Part shown: in pieces, positions 44,903 through 56,758 of the stretch
How positions within the stretch are numbered: the stretch's first letter is position 1
How the letters are laid out: each line of letters opens with the position of its first letter
NCBI GenBank assembly: GCA_002286715.1
Contig: NSJX01000001.1
Location: 1,223,925 to 1,287,924, forward strand
DNA from: Dentipellis sp. KUC8613
Lineage: Eukaryota; Basidiomycota; Agaricomycetes; Russulales; Hericiaceae
Reading direction: 5' to 3'
DNA length: 64,000 nt
Notes under the pieces: model-generated
Databases searched by the model: none
The model's input: the letters and a program-made list of their open reading frames with translations, nothing else
What the model was told of the DNA's origin: nothing
Position numbers and translations under genes: made by a program

Positions 44903-46341
44903 ATGAAGCTCCTCTTTTTGATCGCGCTGCTAGGCGCGTGGGTCGCGGTGGTGCATGCGTACGTGTGCCGTGACTGCTCGAACGCTGTGTAGTGCTCACC
45001 AACGCTTGCTTGATCTTGCTCGGTTTTCTCCAGATGGACCAAGGTGTGTTATGCTCTAGTCTCTTCGCTGCGAAGCTTGAAGACTCACAACTGCGGTGTA
45101 CTATACAGGAGGACCACGAGATCTTCGACCTCGTCAGCGCACTTGAGGCCTCTGAAGGTCATTATTCACCTCGTCGGTGAACGTCGCATCCGTCTGACTC
45201 TGTGATCAGGCAAAGGCACTTCGTTCTACTCATTCCTCAATGTCTCCCCGAGCGCATCGACTGCCGACATCGCGCGCGCGTACCGAAAGAAGAGCATGCA
45301 GCTCCAGTGCGTACCTATGCGGCTTGCTATCCTCTTCCCCCTCATGACATATCGCGTTTGTAGCCCGGATAAAAACCCCGGTGTTAAAGGTATTCACGAA
45401 CGGTTCGCGAGATTAGGTGTCATTTCCACGATTCTGCGGAACTCGGAGGGCCGCAAACGGTACGCCTCCTGCCATCTTCATCTACGCCGTGCTGATGCTG
45501 CAGCAGGTACGACTTCTTCTACAAAAACGGCGTCCCGCGCTGGCGCGGTACTGGGTACTACTATGCACGTTTCCGGCCTGGCCTTGGGGTGCGTGGTGCT
45601 CACTTTTCACGCGAACGAAGCGCGCTGAAGTGTATTGCAGAGCGTTCTTACGTTCCTAGTGCTGCTGTCGTCTGGATTGCAATACCTCGTTCAGCGCATG
45701 AACTATACCCGGGATCTCAAGCGCATTGAACACATCATCCGCGAGGCGAAGCTGAGCGCGTGGGGGCAAAAGATGGTTCCTTCCGAGAGCCGAAGAAAGG
45801 TGCAGTATTCCCCACTCTTCAACATAAGCGACAGTCTCACCGGCGTATACGTGTAGGTACGAGTCAACCTGGGTGGCCCGCCCAGGCTGGACGAAGACGG
45901 CAACGTCATCCTCGGAAAGTCCCTCGACATGGTCGTCGAAAGCAACGGCGAAGTATTCATTGTGCGTGCAGAAAGCCGTTGCGGCCTAATATATCACTTT
46001 ATGGAGAGCTGACCCTGGCTGTGCAGCTCGAGGGTAACGGCGAGCTCATCCCGATAAACACGTCCACCGCCACGCCGCCCGCCGTGAAACGCACCTGGTT
46101 CATCGCCCTGTTCTCGAGCCTCATCGGGCGCGTGCGCGCATCGCGCTCATCTGGGCCCGGATCTGCGGAAGGCGCAGAGACGGAAGACGACGCAAGCTCG
46201 GAGTTGCCGGAGACGGAGTCCTCGGATGTACCAGGCGGGGAGGCGAATGGCGGTGCGAACGGGAACGGTGCCGGTGGGAAGGGCGGGAAGGCGGCGACCA
46301 AAGCGGGTGGGAGACGCAGAAAGGCGGTGAAGAGACGGTGA
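44903..46341 (+). CDS. ER membrane J-domain protein, ERJ5/DNAJC1-like
   Basis: A signal peptide ('[19 protein letters not shown]') leads to '[20 protein letters not shown]', then a J-domain: '[20 protein letters not shown]', '[15 protein letters not shown]' with the HPD motif split by an intron, and '[20 protein letters not shown]' ending in '[19 protein letters not shown]'. A transmembrane segment follows ('[20 protein letters not shown]'), then a cytosolic part '[20 protein letters not shown]', a second hydrophobic stretch '[12 protein letters not shown]', and a Gly/Glu-rich basic tail ending '[10 protein letters not shown]'. Such proteins recruit BiP/Kar2 to the ER membrane for folding. 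Eight small introns with standard signals. The ATG at 44903 directly begins the signal peptide. Confidence 0.88.
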
Positions 46342-47499
46342 GTACGAGGTGCGTAACGGTAGGAGGACCAGGGTGCAGTTGCAGGGATTATACCGCTATT
46401 ACACGTCTTCATTTGTTAGTTCTAATACAGGTCAGCCAGGATCGGCACTCATTCCAGGCGCAGGCTCCCTTGCCAAGCATTTTGCAGAGGCGAACACGTC
46501 CGTCGTTGGGTAATACGCACAGCTGCGAAGTGTGAAGGGAAGGACCACCTGTGCCACGACTAACAAGACCGCGCAGCTTGTCGACAAGCGGTGATCTTGG
46601 ACAGCTGGATGGCTGAGCACTTATGTACGCTCGGTCGATCGCATGTGCCCGGCGCGCGATCTCGATTGGCAGCACACCGGAAAATACACGCTGTGCGCGG
46701 AAGAATAAGTAAAATGGACTGAAAGATGTGCTGGGCGCGGAGAAAATACATGTGCAATATCGTACGGACAGATCATGATCCGGTGAGTGACTCGGAGTAC
46801 CACAGGGGGAGATAAGTACACTGCAGAGACGCGGGCAAGAAAGGCGCTTTGAGCCGACTTTGGGGACGACATTTATTGCAGTGACCTGACATAGACCAAA
46901 AGCATTTGGGGGTTGGACGAAAAGATGAATGTTGGATCATCTGCTGGCAGGTGTGGAATGTCGAGGGCAGGAATGACGGCAGACGCAATCAGATGACCGT
47001 GCAAAGATTGGATGCCGAGGTGGAGAAAATCAGGCTGGGAGCGCGGACCCAGGCCAACTCTGGGCGGAGCCCCCGCGAGGATGTATCGATGGATGAACGG
47101 GTGGCCGGTTGAGAGGAGATCGTCGGCCGAGGCAGATAGTTCGGGCGAGGGGACAGAGACGGAGGATTCTGAGGAGATGTGCCGGATAAAAGAGAGAAAA
47201 AAGGGCAAAAAGAGGAGGGATGAGAGATGTATAGATCTAGAGGGGTCAGCGGGGCAGCGTTCTGGAGGAGGGCGACCGACGTCGGCGACGGGGCGGGCGG
47301 GGCGGGGCGGGCGGGCGAATTTATGTGTGGGGGAGATAAGCAGCGGCTTATCGGACCAATCGCGAGGGAGGGAATAGGCCCTGTGGCAAATACCGGTACA
47401 CAGCCGCCCTGGTCCATGCCGCAGCCTCGGCTCCCGCCCTCTACAAATACTGTCAAGGCACCCCGTCTCTACATCCTCTCCTCCTCCTCCTCCTTTACA
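46342..47499. other. Long glutamine synthetase promoter region
   Basis: No convincing gene; open frames at 46870-47670 on the minus strand are low-complexity and overlap the next gene. Notable are a G-rich tract (47290-47316) and a CT repeat leader (about 47470-47496) directly before the ATG at 47500. Confidence 0.5.
47290..47316 (+). promoter_or_regulatory. G-rich GC-box tract, possible G-quadruplex
   Basis: Five or more runs of three to four G are separated by single C bases (GGGGCGGGCGGGGCGGGG pattern) about 185-210 bp before the glutamine synthetase start. The spacing would allow a G-quadruplex or Sp1-like GC-box binding; neither is demonstrated. Confidence 0.5.
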
Positions 47500-48783
47500 A
47501 TGGCTTACCAGTACCGCCCCGACCTCCTTGCCCCCTACCTCGCTCTCCCCCAGGGCGAAAAGGTCCAGGCCGAGTGTATGTCTACTTTCTCTCTCTTTCG
47601 GTTCGTGTGCTAACGGACCTGCAGACGTTTGGATTGACGGCGATGGCGGCCTCCGCTCCAAGACCACCGTCAGTGCTTCCCCCCCGCATCCTTGCTGCCA
47701 TACTCACCTCCCCGCAGACCGTCCAAAAGAAAGTGACCGACATCGGCACGCTCCGCATCTGGGACTTCGACGGTTCCTCCACCAACCAGGCGCCGGGTCA
47801 TGACTCCGATGTCTACCTCCGCCCCGCCGCCATCTTCAAGGACCCCTTCCGTGGTGGTGACAACATCCTCGTCCTCGCCGAGACCTACAACAGCGACGGT
47901 ACCCCCAACCGCACCAACTTCCGTCACCACGCAAAGAAGGTCATGGACCTCGCCAAGGACTCCATCCCCTGGTTCGGTCTCGAGCAGGAGTACACCCTCT
48001 TCGACGTGGACGGCTCGCCTTTCGGCTGGCCGAAGGGCGGTTTCCCTGGCCCCCAGGGCCCCTATTACTGCGGTGCCGGTGCGTTTTTTTACATGCAGTA
48101 TCCTCATACGAAGCAAGCCGACTGACCCCTGTGCTTATCCAGGTGCCGGCAAGGTTTTCGCCCGTGACCTCATTGAGGCCCACTACCGCGCCTGCCTCTA
48201 CGCCGGTGTGAACATCAGCGGCATCAACGCTGAGGTCATGCCCTCCCAGTGGGAGTTCCAGGTTGGCCCTTGCGAGGGCATCTCCATGGGCGACCACCTC
48301 TGGATGGCCCGCTACCTTCTCGTCCGCATTGCCGAGCAGTGGGGCATCAAGGTCTCCTTCCACCCTAAGCCCCTCGCCGGCGACTGGAACGGCGCCGGCT
48401 GCCACACCAACTACTCCACCAAGGAGATGCGTGAGCCCGGAGGCATCAAGGCGATCGAGGCTGCCATCGAGAAGCTCTCCAAGCGTCATAACGAGCACAT
48501 CGCTGTCTACGGCGAGGACAACGACCTCCGGTTGACTGGCCGCCACGAGACTGGCCACATCGGCGCGTTCTCGTCGGGCGTCGCCAACCGTGGCGCGTCC
48601 ATCCGTGTGCCCAGGCATGTCAACGCCCAGGGCTACGGCTACCTGGAGGACAGGCGTCCTGCCTCCAACATCGGTATGTCGAAATGAAAGCCCCCATTCT
48701 GAATCATGATAACTCACAAATGGAATACAGATCCCTACCGGGTCACCGCCATCATCGTCGAGACGACTGTGCTGGACGCGTAA
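47500..48783 (+). CDS. GLN1: Glutamine synthetase (type II)
   Basis: Five exons; the ATG at 47500 follows a CT-rich leader. The protein, about 355 residues, matches eukaryotic GS throughout: '[20 protein letters not shown]', '[20 protein letters not shown]', '[20 protein letters not shown]', '[20 protein letters not shown]', '[20 protein letters not shown]' (ATP-binding) and '[20 protein letters not shown]'. It catalyses ATP-dependent amidation of glutamate and acts as a cytosolic homo-decamer in eukaryotes. All catalytic blocks are present; codon use is strongly C-ending, as expected for a highly expressed gene. Introns interrupt after 'QAE', after 'SKTT', inside 'GAGAGK' and before 'DPYRVTA'. 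Confidence 0.96.
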
Positions 48784-49429
48784 GCGTACGCGACACTATA
48801 CTTAATATTTAATGGTGTACAGAGGGAGAAGTGTCCATACATTGTTGTATATGTGCCCGAGGGCGAGCTCTAGGATTGTCCATAGTAATACCAGCCAGCT
48901 TTGGACCGACACATGTTCGTTCGATGCGGAACTCGTGAATCGATCAAGCGACCCTGAACGGGGACGGGCAAATGGCATCGGGTCAGTGATGATCGAAGCA
49001 GGAAGCCTTCATTCTGTTCACGGTAACGCCTACAGCTCTGTTCCTGGTGTTCCTGAACTGAAGTCGACGTCTCTTCTGGAACGTGGTTTCAATATCGCTC
49101 CCCGAGTGACCGAAGAACGCATGTACATTGCTTTATCGAATCTTCTACTACATCTTGCCACCTCGCGCACCCGTTACAATCTATCTACGTCAGAACCAAG
49201 CGGCCACCGAGAACAAAAGAATGCGTGTCGTAGGGACCGCGCCGTAAGGACAGTAACTTGATAAACGATAGTCATTCAGCGCCTGCAGTCCAGGGCCATG
49301 CCTGTCAGGATAGCTAGTGCTGCGCCACAGCACGCTGCTGACCCCAACGTCCCTGGCCCTCTTATCTATGAAGAGACTGCAAACATCGAATGAATGGTCG
49401 GTGTCGTGCGCCCGCGCTTCGACGTGGAA
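48784..49429. other. Region downstream of glutamine synthetase
   Basis: A 149-codon open frame (48812-49261) runs through here without any recognisable domain and begins 29 bp after the GLN1 stop, so it is most likely 3' UTR and spacer. Confidence 0.35.
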
Positions 49430-49888
49430 TCAGGGGAGGATGCAGGACGGGAACGGCGCGTCAAACTGACGCAATCGTGAGCATCAGTAAGTATAAGTCA
49501 GGCTTGAAGGGCATTTGACTTACTTCTCCAGAATCCCCGAAAGCAAACCTGTTCGTGGCAAGGAGGCTCTTGCTGCCGTCGTAGGCGGCCCGGGAAGCAG
49601 GGACCTGCGGCGCGATGGTTTCCTGGAGGGTCTTGACGAGCTCGAAGTCTAAGGCGGTGACTATGAGCAGAAGTGTCGCATCCGAATCAGTTTCTGGTAC
49701 GTGTAGAGTGCGAAGCACGATACTGACCAACTGTACGTCGCCGCCGATGAGGATGGTAGCAAGGTCAGCACCGGATGAATTTATGAAGCCTCCGATGTGC
49801 TCTCACCATCGTAATGGTTATTTATTTCTGTGGGGATGTGGGAGGTGAGGTGGCTGGAGTGCACTGCAAGTGGTCCGCCCGCGGACAT
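49430..49888 (-). CDS. Putative small gene, function unknown
   Basis: One long frame reads 'GADLATILIGGDVQL', 'TALDFELVKTLQETIAPQVP', 'RAAYDGSKSLLATNRFAFGD' and joins through a GTAAGT...TCAG intron to 'FDAPFPSCILP' and a stop at 49430. A possible start is the ATG at 49888 ('MSAGGPLAVHSS'), linked by an intron whose exact borders are unclear. The mixed hydrophobic pattern looks coding, but no family is recognised. The ending CILP has the form of a CaaX box, though Pro at the last position is unusual. Confidence 0.3.
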
Positions 49889-51128
49889 TGCAGTGGAGAC
49901 GAGGGCACAAGAAGGGCAGGGGGCGGGGAGGCACGATGAGAGCGAGAGGCAGTGGTAAGAGTGAATGGTAGATGAAGGTGGGGGATGCATGCAGGGTGTT
50001 TAAATAATGAGCAGGACGAAGACGCAGCAGGGAAGCTCGGAGACATGTTGACCTCACTCGTATCTGCTGCCCGTATGACTGGGCTTTCGAAGTCGACTGC
50101 GTACTGCGCTCGCTGCGGTATCGTGTTCGAAAAAGTCGCAGCGCTTCTCCTGCGCAGAAGGAAGTTGTCAGTGTACTCACGGGACGTAGGTATTCACCGT
50201 GCATCAGAACCAAATTCTCCATACAAGGGTCCACATGCAGACCTAGGTTTACCTTCCCTTTACTTCGCAGGGCTGCGGCTACGGGGCTTGACGCATGGAC
50301 ATCTTCGTGGGGGTCTATTACTTGCGGAGACCCAAAGATGGCTGGGATATTGTGAGAGCCATATCGACATCATCAGCAGACTTAACTTGAGTTTGCTGGT
50401 TACGCAGCAGACCCACCTCGTAGGCGTCCCGCTTTCTATGCTCCGAAAATCTCAATAATCCACTTGAGGACGACGTGAGCTCGTGCTACCCCACCGTCAA
50501 ACGCGGAGCTCCGCATGCTTTCGGTGAAACAGCATCATGCACAACATCGTCACGGGTTTCACGATGGGGCAAGGTGGTCTTCTTCGACGATGGGAGCTGG
50601 TGACGTCGCCAACCTCTGGATATTTGTCTCGAGAAAAAGACACATTAGTAGGTGGCTCGTGCGTCATAGAAATCCAGCCAAAGACCAGCTGCAAGAGATG
50701 TCTCCAAGGATGGGGTGACCCGTATAATCTAGATGTTGAGAAAGCTAATAACCTGGTGGATGCGCACGAGACGGTGTCAAGAAAGATTGTTCCCTTCGCT
50801 GAGCATGTCGCTGCCACGTTTCGCGCATATTACAGTGATCAGGAGGGACTACCCGTCTGGAAATTGTGAGCTCGAAGTGGTTTGAAGTCAGTGACACTGA
50901 CTGGTGCATGGTTGAGTCCCGGCGCTAATAACTGTGCTCGATCATGTCAGCACGTTGCTGTAAGTTAGCGCTCGCGCCTGGCCTTGTGCCGGCGGCAGTC
51001 TCCCGCAGCCTGAGTCAGTAACTTGACTTTGGAATGGTTTGGACTTTGCTCTACCACTAGCCAGTGTGACATTTCTCGCACCCAATTCTGATATTGTGGT
51101 TTGCCCCGCCGATCTCGAGCCTCCGGTC
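49889..51128. other. Intergenic stretch with orphan open frames
   Basis: An open frame at 50537-50869 (110 codons) includes 'NNLVDAHETVSRKIVPFAEH' and could be a relic or small gene, but no domain is recognised. Nothing else stands out. Confidence 0.3.
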
Positions 51129-52557
51129 ATGGCGGCAGATGCCCAAAAACTCAGCCTGCCAGCTTTCCTGCAGCTGCTGACATCGAACAAACTGCCAATG
51201 AAGCGGGCTATGGCGGTTGCGGGCAAGATGTACGCCCCTCAAGTTCATTGACGGGAGCTCGAAGCGTGCTGATTAGGAATGCAGCTATAAAGAATTCTGC
51301 ACGCCAGAAAGGTTGGGACAGCTGACGGACGTGAAGCTCACTTCGCTCGGTGTCGCGGAGAAGGAGGATCGCAAGCTTGTGTTGAGTGCGATCGCCAAGG
51401 CGGGATATCGTGAGGGCGTGATAGCGACTGTGAAGGAGAAAGAGAGGAAGAAACGAAAGGCTAGTGGTGGTCAAGATGTAGAGGAAGGAGCGTCGAAACC
51501 CGGCCCGTCATCTCAAGTGAGTACAAGTCGTCAATAATGCGTTGATGTCTACTGTGCTGAGGCTTCAGGAGATTAAGCATGCTGCACCAGCCCCGAAGCG
51601 GAGGCGAAAGCAGAATGACGGCCGAAATGAATTGTTGCCGGACAAACCTGCAGATGAAGGGGCTACCTTCGGGAGTCTGGATTTTGAAGAGCTGCGAGAC
51701 GAACAGGCGCGTAGCTTCCTCCACCTGCATGACACCCTGCTGACCAGTTCATTTTCAGATATTGAAGGATAAATTCGTCGTAGTCAACCGTGCTCCTATC
51801 ATGATGGCATGGTCATTCGTAGTCGCTGAGCGGCTAGGATTCGAGCGCGAAGAAGCTCTCAGTATAGGTACGTGGTGCTCGCGCGTTTCAACTGTCCATA
51901 CTTCTCCAACACTTGCACCACAAAGCTTCGGTGTACACGGAGATGAACGCCATAGCCAAAGGCGTCTCACTCGGCATTTACGACGAGGGCAAAGGCAAGA
52001 ACTTAGAAGCCCAGCCGCACGGCGACCAGCCCTACGTCGACATTATGGGTCGACGCATTCCGCTCTACCAAACGGCGGCAGGATCCTGGCGGGCGCTCGC
52101 AGCGTCAAAACCCGCACCAGCCGGTTCTGCGTATTCTTACATTACCCGTTCCCTCCGACAGACTACTCCCGCCGTCATCGGAGCCATGAGGCTGCTGGCG
52201 GAGAGCTACGGCACTACGGAAGAACTCAATCGGGTTGGATGGGCGCTGTATGCAGATTTTAGGCCGGAGGTGAATGAATGGGGGAAGAAGGGAGAAGTTC
52301 GATGTGAGAAAATTCTCAGCTTGCGAAGACACCAGGCCGTTAAAGCGGACGACAATGAAGCAACCAAGAGTAATCAAGATGGCGACTTCGTTACCAAAGC
52401 CGAGGGAGGTGAGCAAGACACGGGTGCAGCTCCGCGGAATGCCGAGGCTTTGGAGAACCCATCTGAACGGAAAATATCAGCTGCGAACAAGGACCCAGAT
52501 ACCATTGATGAATGGTTCGATGATTTCACGGCGGACGACCTTGAAGCACTTCCATGA
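51129..52557 (+). CDS. Conserved fungal protein, function unknown
   Basis: The ATG at 51129 begins a small helical domain: 'LSLPAFLQLLTSNKLPMKRA', 'MAVAGKIYKEFCTPERLGQL' (across an intron whose acceptor is AATGCAG), 'TDVKLTSLGVAEKEDRKLVL', 'SAIAKAGYREGVIATVKEKE', which looks like a SAM or helix-hairpin-helix fold. A basic linker ('KERKKRKASGG', 'PKRRRKQND') follows, then 'ILKDKFVVVNRAPIMMAWSF', 'VVAERLGFEREEALSIASVY', 'TEMNAIAKGVSLGIYDEGKG', 'YVDIMGRRIPLYQTAAGSWR'. The C-terminus is acidic ('DEWFDDFTADDLEALP'). Homologues exist in many fungi as uncharacterised proteins. The basic linker suggests nuclear location. It converges with IDH1 151 bp downstream. Confidence 0.75.
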
Positions 52558-52707
52558 CACGAACGCTATCCATGAAACCATCTGGCTGTTTCGCAACGTG
52601 ATAAACTCTACATTAGTGTGTATAGTCCTAAAAATCTATTATCACAGTGAAACAACACCATTGCCCCTTAAAAGACATTTCGAGGCACGAGCTGTCCTGC
52701 GAGGCTT

Positions 52708-54295
52708 TTAATCAAGGTTCTTGATGACAGCCGCAGTGAACTCGGAAGTCGTGGCTTGACCTGGAGAGAGACAACGAGATGAGAAAATATATAGCGATAA
52801 TGAGCTTCATACATACCGCCCATGTCGGCCGTGCGGACCTTGCCGGAGTTGATGACGTCAAAGGTCGCACTTGCGATGTTGTTGGCGATGTGGTCAAGGC
52901 TATCGGGATTTAAGGTTAAGGAGACCGGTGTGAACAGCATCTTCAAAGTTTGACTCACCCGAGGTGCCTCAGCATCATGGTTGCAGAAAGAATCATGGCA
53001 GCGGGGTTAGCACGGTTGGTGCCCATGATGTCGCTCGCGACGTGACGGCATCCGGGCTCGAAGAGTGCGTATTCCTAAACACCGGTCAGTCAAACCGTAA
53101 AATAAGCAATGGAAGGCGTGTTGAATACGCACACGACCGACGTTGCAACCAGGCACGATACCAGGTCCACCAACAAGGGCGGCACCAATGTTCGAGACAA
53201 TGGCGCCGTACAAGTTGGGCATAACCATAACATCGAACTGGCCGGGCTTAGCGACGAGCTGCATCGACGTGTTGTCGACAATCATGTCGTTGAATTGGAT
53301 CCCCGACGACTTGTAATCCTCGGCGACACGGCGGAAAGTGTTGAGGAACAGACCGTCACCAAGCTTCATGATGTTGGCCTTGTGCACACAAGTGACTTTC
53401 TACACAAAGTTACGGCGTCGGAAAACACTCATGCAGAAAAGGAAGATAAGCGTACCTTGCGGTTGTTCTTGAGGGCGAAGTCGAACGCGAAACGGGAGAT
53501 ACGCTCAGCCTTGGCACGCGTCGAAACCTTCAAGCTCTCAACAACGCCAGGGAAACTCTGGTGCTCGAGGCCAGAGTATTCACCCTCGGTGTTCTCACGA
53601 ATGATGGCGAAGTCCACGCCGGAATGGCGGGTGGGGAAACCCGGGAGGGACTTGCAAAGGACTACGGATGCGTAAATGTCGAGCTGCTGGCGCATGGCAA
53701 CATTCCACGAAATGTGTCCGGACTGAGAGATAGGGGTGAAGAGGATGCCTTGCAAAGAAGTTATATGTTTAATTTCGGAAGTATGATACCGTCATGCTCA
53801 CCCTTGAGGCCGACCTTGTTGCGCTTCAAGCTCTCCATAGCCTGCTTGAAGAGCTCCTCGCCCGAGGAGGACATGCCCGAAACATCGTACTGGTCCCACT
53901 CAATAGGAGCATTGACGTGCTCGAAGATCTCCTTCACGGAGTCGGTGATTTCTGCACCAATACCGTCACCGGGAATGAGAGTGACCTATATTGCATTTCG
54001 GGTGAGTACGGAAGGCGAGCTCCTCGACTGAGAGGATGGTGATTCACGGTGTAGATGCCGCCATACTTGGTCGGTAGCTGGTAGAGAGATTGTGTGGTTA
54101 GCTTTCGAGGGCAATGCGAGATACATGGATTGGCTCACCCTCTCGGCAACCTTAGGGAAACCAGCCGAAAGCGTGGTGGCCGTGCGCTGCGAAAACCAGG
54201 TCAATTTTCAATGCACATTAGAGCTGAATATGTATGGCACGTACGGCCTGCGCAAGGGCGGGGCGGGCGGCGTTGGCGAGGGCGTTGCGGAGCAT
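52708..54295 (-). CDS. IDH1: NAD-dependent isocitrate dehydrogenase subunit 1
   Basis: Starts at 54295 with a mitochondrial targeting sequence ('[17 protein letters not shown]', then '[15 protein letters not shown]'). The body reads '[20 protein letters not shown]', '[20 protein letters not shown]', '[20 protein letters not shown]', '[20 protein letters not shown]', '[20 protein letters not shown]' and ends '[14 protein letters not shown]'. Segments such as 'SGHISWN' and '[11 protein letters not shown]' match the regulatory (Idh1) subunit better than the catalytic Idh2. With Idh2 it forms the AMP-sensitive octamer that oxidises isocitrate to 2-oxoglutarate in the TCA cycle. Nine or so short introns. 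It shares a divergent promoter of about 290 bp with the alpha/beta hydrolase gene. Confidence 0.93.
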
Positions 54296-54586
54296 GGAGG
54301 ATGTAGAAGGATTACAGGAAAAAGAAAGCACGACGGACCGGAAGAGGTCGATGGAGTTGTCCGGACGTGGAATCCCGGTATGGAAATAGAAGCGCACGTG
54401 ATGCCCTGATCCGACCGCTTGGCTCACGTGACCGCGTCAAGGAGAGACCCACGGCGCCGGCGGCGGACACCGGACGAGATTTGTCGGACGACGTTTCTCT
54501 CGGAGGAGACGGCTGGCAAGAGCGGCCTACTTCAAGCGCGGTCTCGCTTGCTTTCACCCCCAAGCTCGGTCGGGCCCACGATACCC

Positions 54587-56500
54587 ATGGTTGCGGTACA
54601 GAAGGATACCGGCGCAGCACCGCCTCTGTGTCCCTCTGAAAGGCCCTATGTCGCACCGTCCAAGGATCTCTCGTTTTATATCGTGCTTCTCGTGGCCATA
54701 ATACCGCTATGGTCTATACCACCGCTGTCATGGGGTTTTGTTATCTATTCCTTGCGCACAGGCAGCATCTGGACATTTACTTGGCCAGGCAAGTTAGTTT
54801 TTACGCTGGCTCTGGCGGAGGTGAGCATACCCCACAATTCATCGTGTGGCTAGCGGCTCACCTTTCTAATAGGTTTTCTTCTCCGTGTACCATTTCAATT
54901 TGGCAAGCTATGTCGCCGGGCCGTGTAGAGTTGGTGCCGGCAACCTGGGCGAACTCCAGACGGCCTTTAAGCGCGTTCTTCAAGCCGGCCTCGCTTCGCT
55001 ACCCGAGGAAGGCTACGATGAAGAAACCCTGGAAGACGAGAGACCTGGCAGCCCTGGGGAAGAAATCGAGTTGCTTGAATCCACTGACCCCAGAGCTATT
55101 GACTTCCGGACAGTGCTTAGGACGTGGTATGCTTCACCTATAATCCGAACGCTGATGTTCAGTAGATAATTGACCTTTCATGACGACAGGTTTGGCCGAG
55201 TCCCATTCTCTCAAATTCGAAGACAGGAAATGTTCGAGTGGTTCTACTGGGCCATTTTCAATGCGAAACTTCCCGCTCTCGACACATTGCCCGCTTCTCA
55301 CCGCACGGTTCTCGAGGACACTCTCAAAATGGTTGAGATGCGTACTGGCGTTCAAATACCAGAAGGATCAAATCCTGCTGCTCGACCACTTCGACTTACC
55401 CTCGATCCCGTTGCAATCGCTTGGCGCCCCTTTAGCTTCTATGTATTTGTTGCTGCCGCCAATTTCTTCGCCCGACGGCGACTGCGACACAAGTGGCAGG
55501 TCAAGCATCATTCAAAACATGGCCTTGACTACCTCTTGCGCATACCCGAAGGTTACGACATCAAGACAGGACCTCAGCCTATCGTGTTCATGCACGGTCT
55601 TGGTCTCGGGCTTCTGCAATATATGCCTATCATCTCGTACCTCATGAGGGTCCTTCCGGATACCCCTTTCCTGATACCCTTGCAGCCCCACATCAGCCAG
55701 CAGATATTCCATCCACATTTCCTCAGGCCAAAGGGAAGGAAGGAGACTGCGGAGGCCGTGCGAACCATTTTAGAAGAGCTTGGGTGGGCAGAAGCAGGTG
55801 AAAGTGATGATGTGCCTATTCAGGCCAGGGCCAAAGGCGTCACTATGATTAGCCACTCCAATGGTTCCTACAGCCATGCGTGGGTTTTGAAGGCATACCC
55901 TCAGTTGATCAAACGTTCGTGTTTCGTTGATCCCGTCACTTTCTGCTCATGGGAAGGAGGTATGCTATCGCTGTTTTATACATGGTCTATTCATAAATGC
56001 CTGATGGCTTCGTTCCCCAGACGTCTGCTATAATTTTATCTACCGGCGTTGCCACAACGTATGTTCCTCGGGTCTCTCCGTCACATGGGCGTCCTTTCAC
56101 ACCACGGTTTGTTTTAGGGTCTCCAACTGGTCATGCGTTATTTTGTTGGCATGGAGCTGGGCGTCGCGAACCTTCTCCAGCGTCACTTTGACTGGTCCTC
56201 TAATTCGCTTTGGTACGAGGAAATTCCGAACGCGCGGGATCCAACACGGACAAAATTCTTCCTCGGCGGAAGCGACGCCATCCTGCACGCCGATGTGAGT
56301 CTCCCGGCTTCATATCATTCAGTAATGAGCTCATAGAACGACAATGCTCCTGATAGCGTGTCAAGCGGTATCTCACCTCACACGGTGTGCGGAGCGGACT
56401 TTGGTTCGATCCTAACGGCCAGCATGGGCAAGCCCTTCGTGGCGAGGGCGTCAAGGAACTCGTGCGGTGGATCCAGGAAGGCTCGACCGGGAAGCCATAA
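54587..56500 (+). CDS. Membrane-anchored alpha/beta hydrolase
   Basis: The ATG at 54587 precedes a soluble leader and membrane helices ('FYIVLLVAIIPLWSIPPLSW', 'KLVFTLALAEVFFSVYHFNL'). A conserved central part ('FRTVLRTWFGRVPFSQIRRQ', 'EMFEWFYWAIF') precedes the hydrolase fold: 'PIVFMHGLGLGLLQYMPIIS' (oxyanion region), 'MISHSNGSYSHAWVLKAYP' with Ser in the nucleophile elbow, 'SCFVDPVTFCSWEGDVCYNF', 'TKFFLGGSDAILHADRVKRY' (acid residue) and a late 'GLWFDPNGQHGQAL' with the likely catalytic His. Similar fungal proteins are uncharacterised; a lipid-droplet or ER lipase/esterase role is a guess. The nucleophile motif is SHSNG, in place of the more common GHSxG. Five short introns. Confidence 0.8.
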
Positions 56501-56758
56501 TGACGCTGTCACGAAGATGATCCCTATTTATCGACGTATCTCCGGACATATAGACCGGGCACCTACTATCTTCAGCGACCTCCTTACGACTTGAACGATA
56601 ATTGCACGAGTACTGATTATTAGTACTTATGTTCTGCACATTTGTATTCCTGCTTCCTTCCATTGGCCCCTCCATTGTACAGCTTGTCCTAGTACGCCCA
56701 GCGTATATAGTACCTATAATATACAGACGAGACGACAAGTGCTAATCGCGGACGGAAA

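Noticed and set aside
43611..45002. 463-codon minus-strand open frame across RRN7 and its promoter
   Set aside because: It is a shifted-frame shadow of RRN7 exons; the spliced RRN7 frame carries the recognisable domains.
46873..47667. 264-codon minus-strand open frame over the GLN1 promoter
   Set aside because: Low-complexity, overlaps the GLN1 start on the other strand and is explained by GC-rich promoter sequence.
48812..49261. 149-codon open frame just after glutamine synthetase
   Set aside because: No domain, low conservation character, and it starts 29 bp after the GLN1 stop; most likely 3' UTR and spacer.
50537..50869. 110-codon plus-strand open frame
   Set aside because: No homologous domain recalled and no flanking splice or promoter signal; left as an orphan frame.
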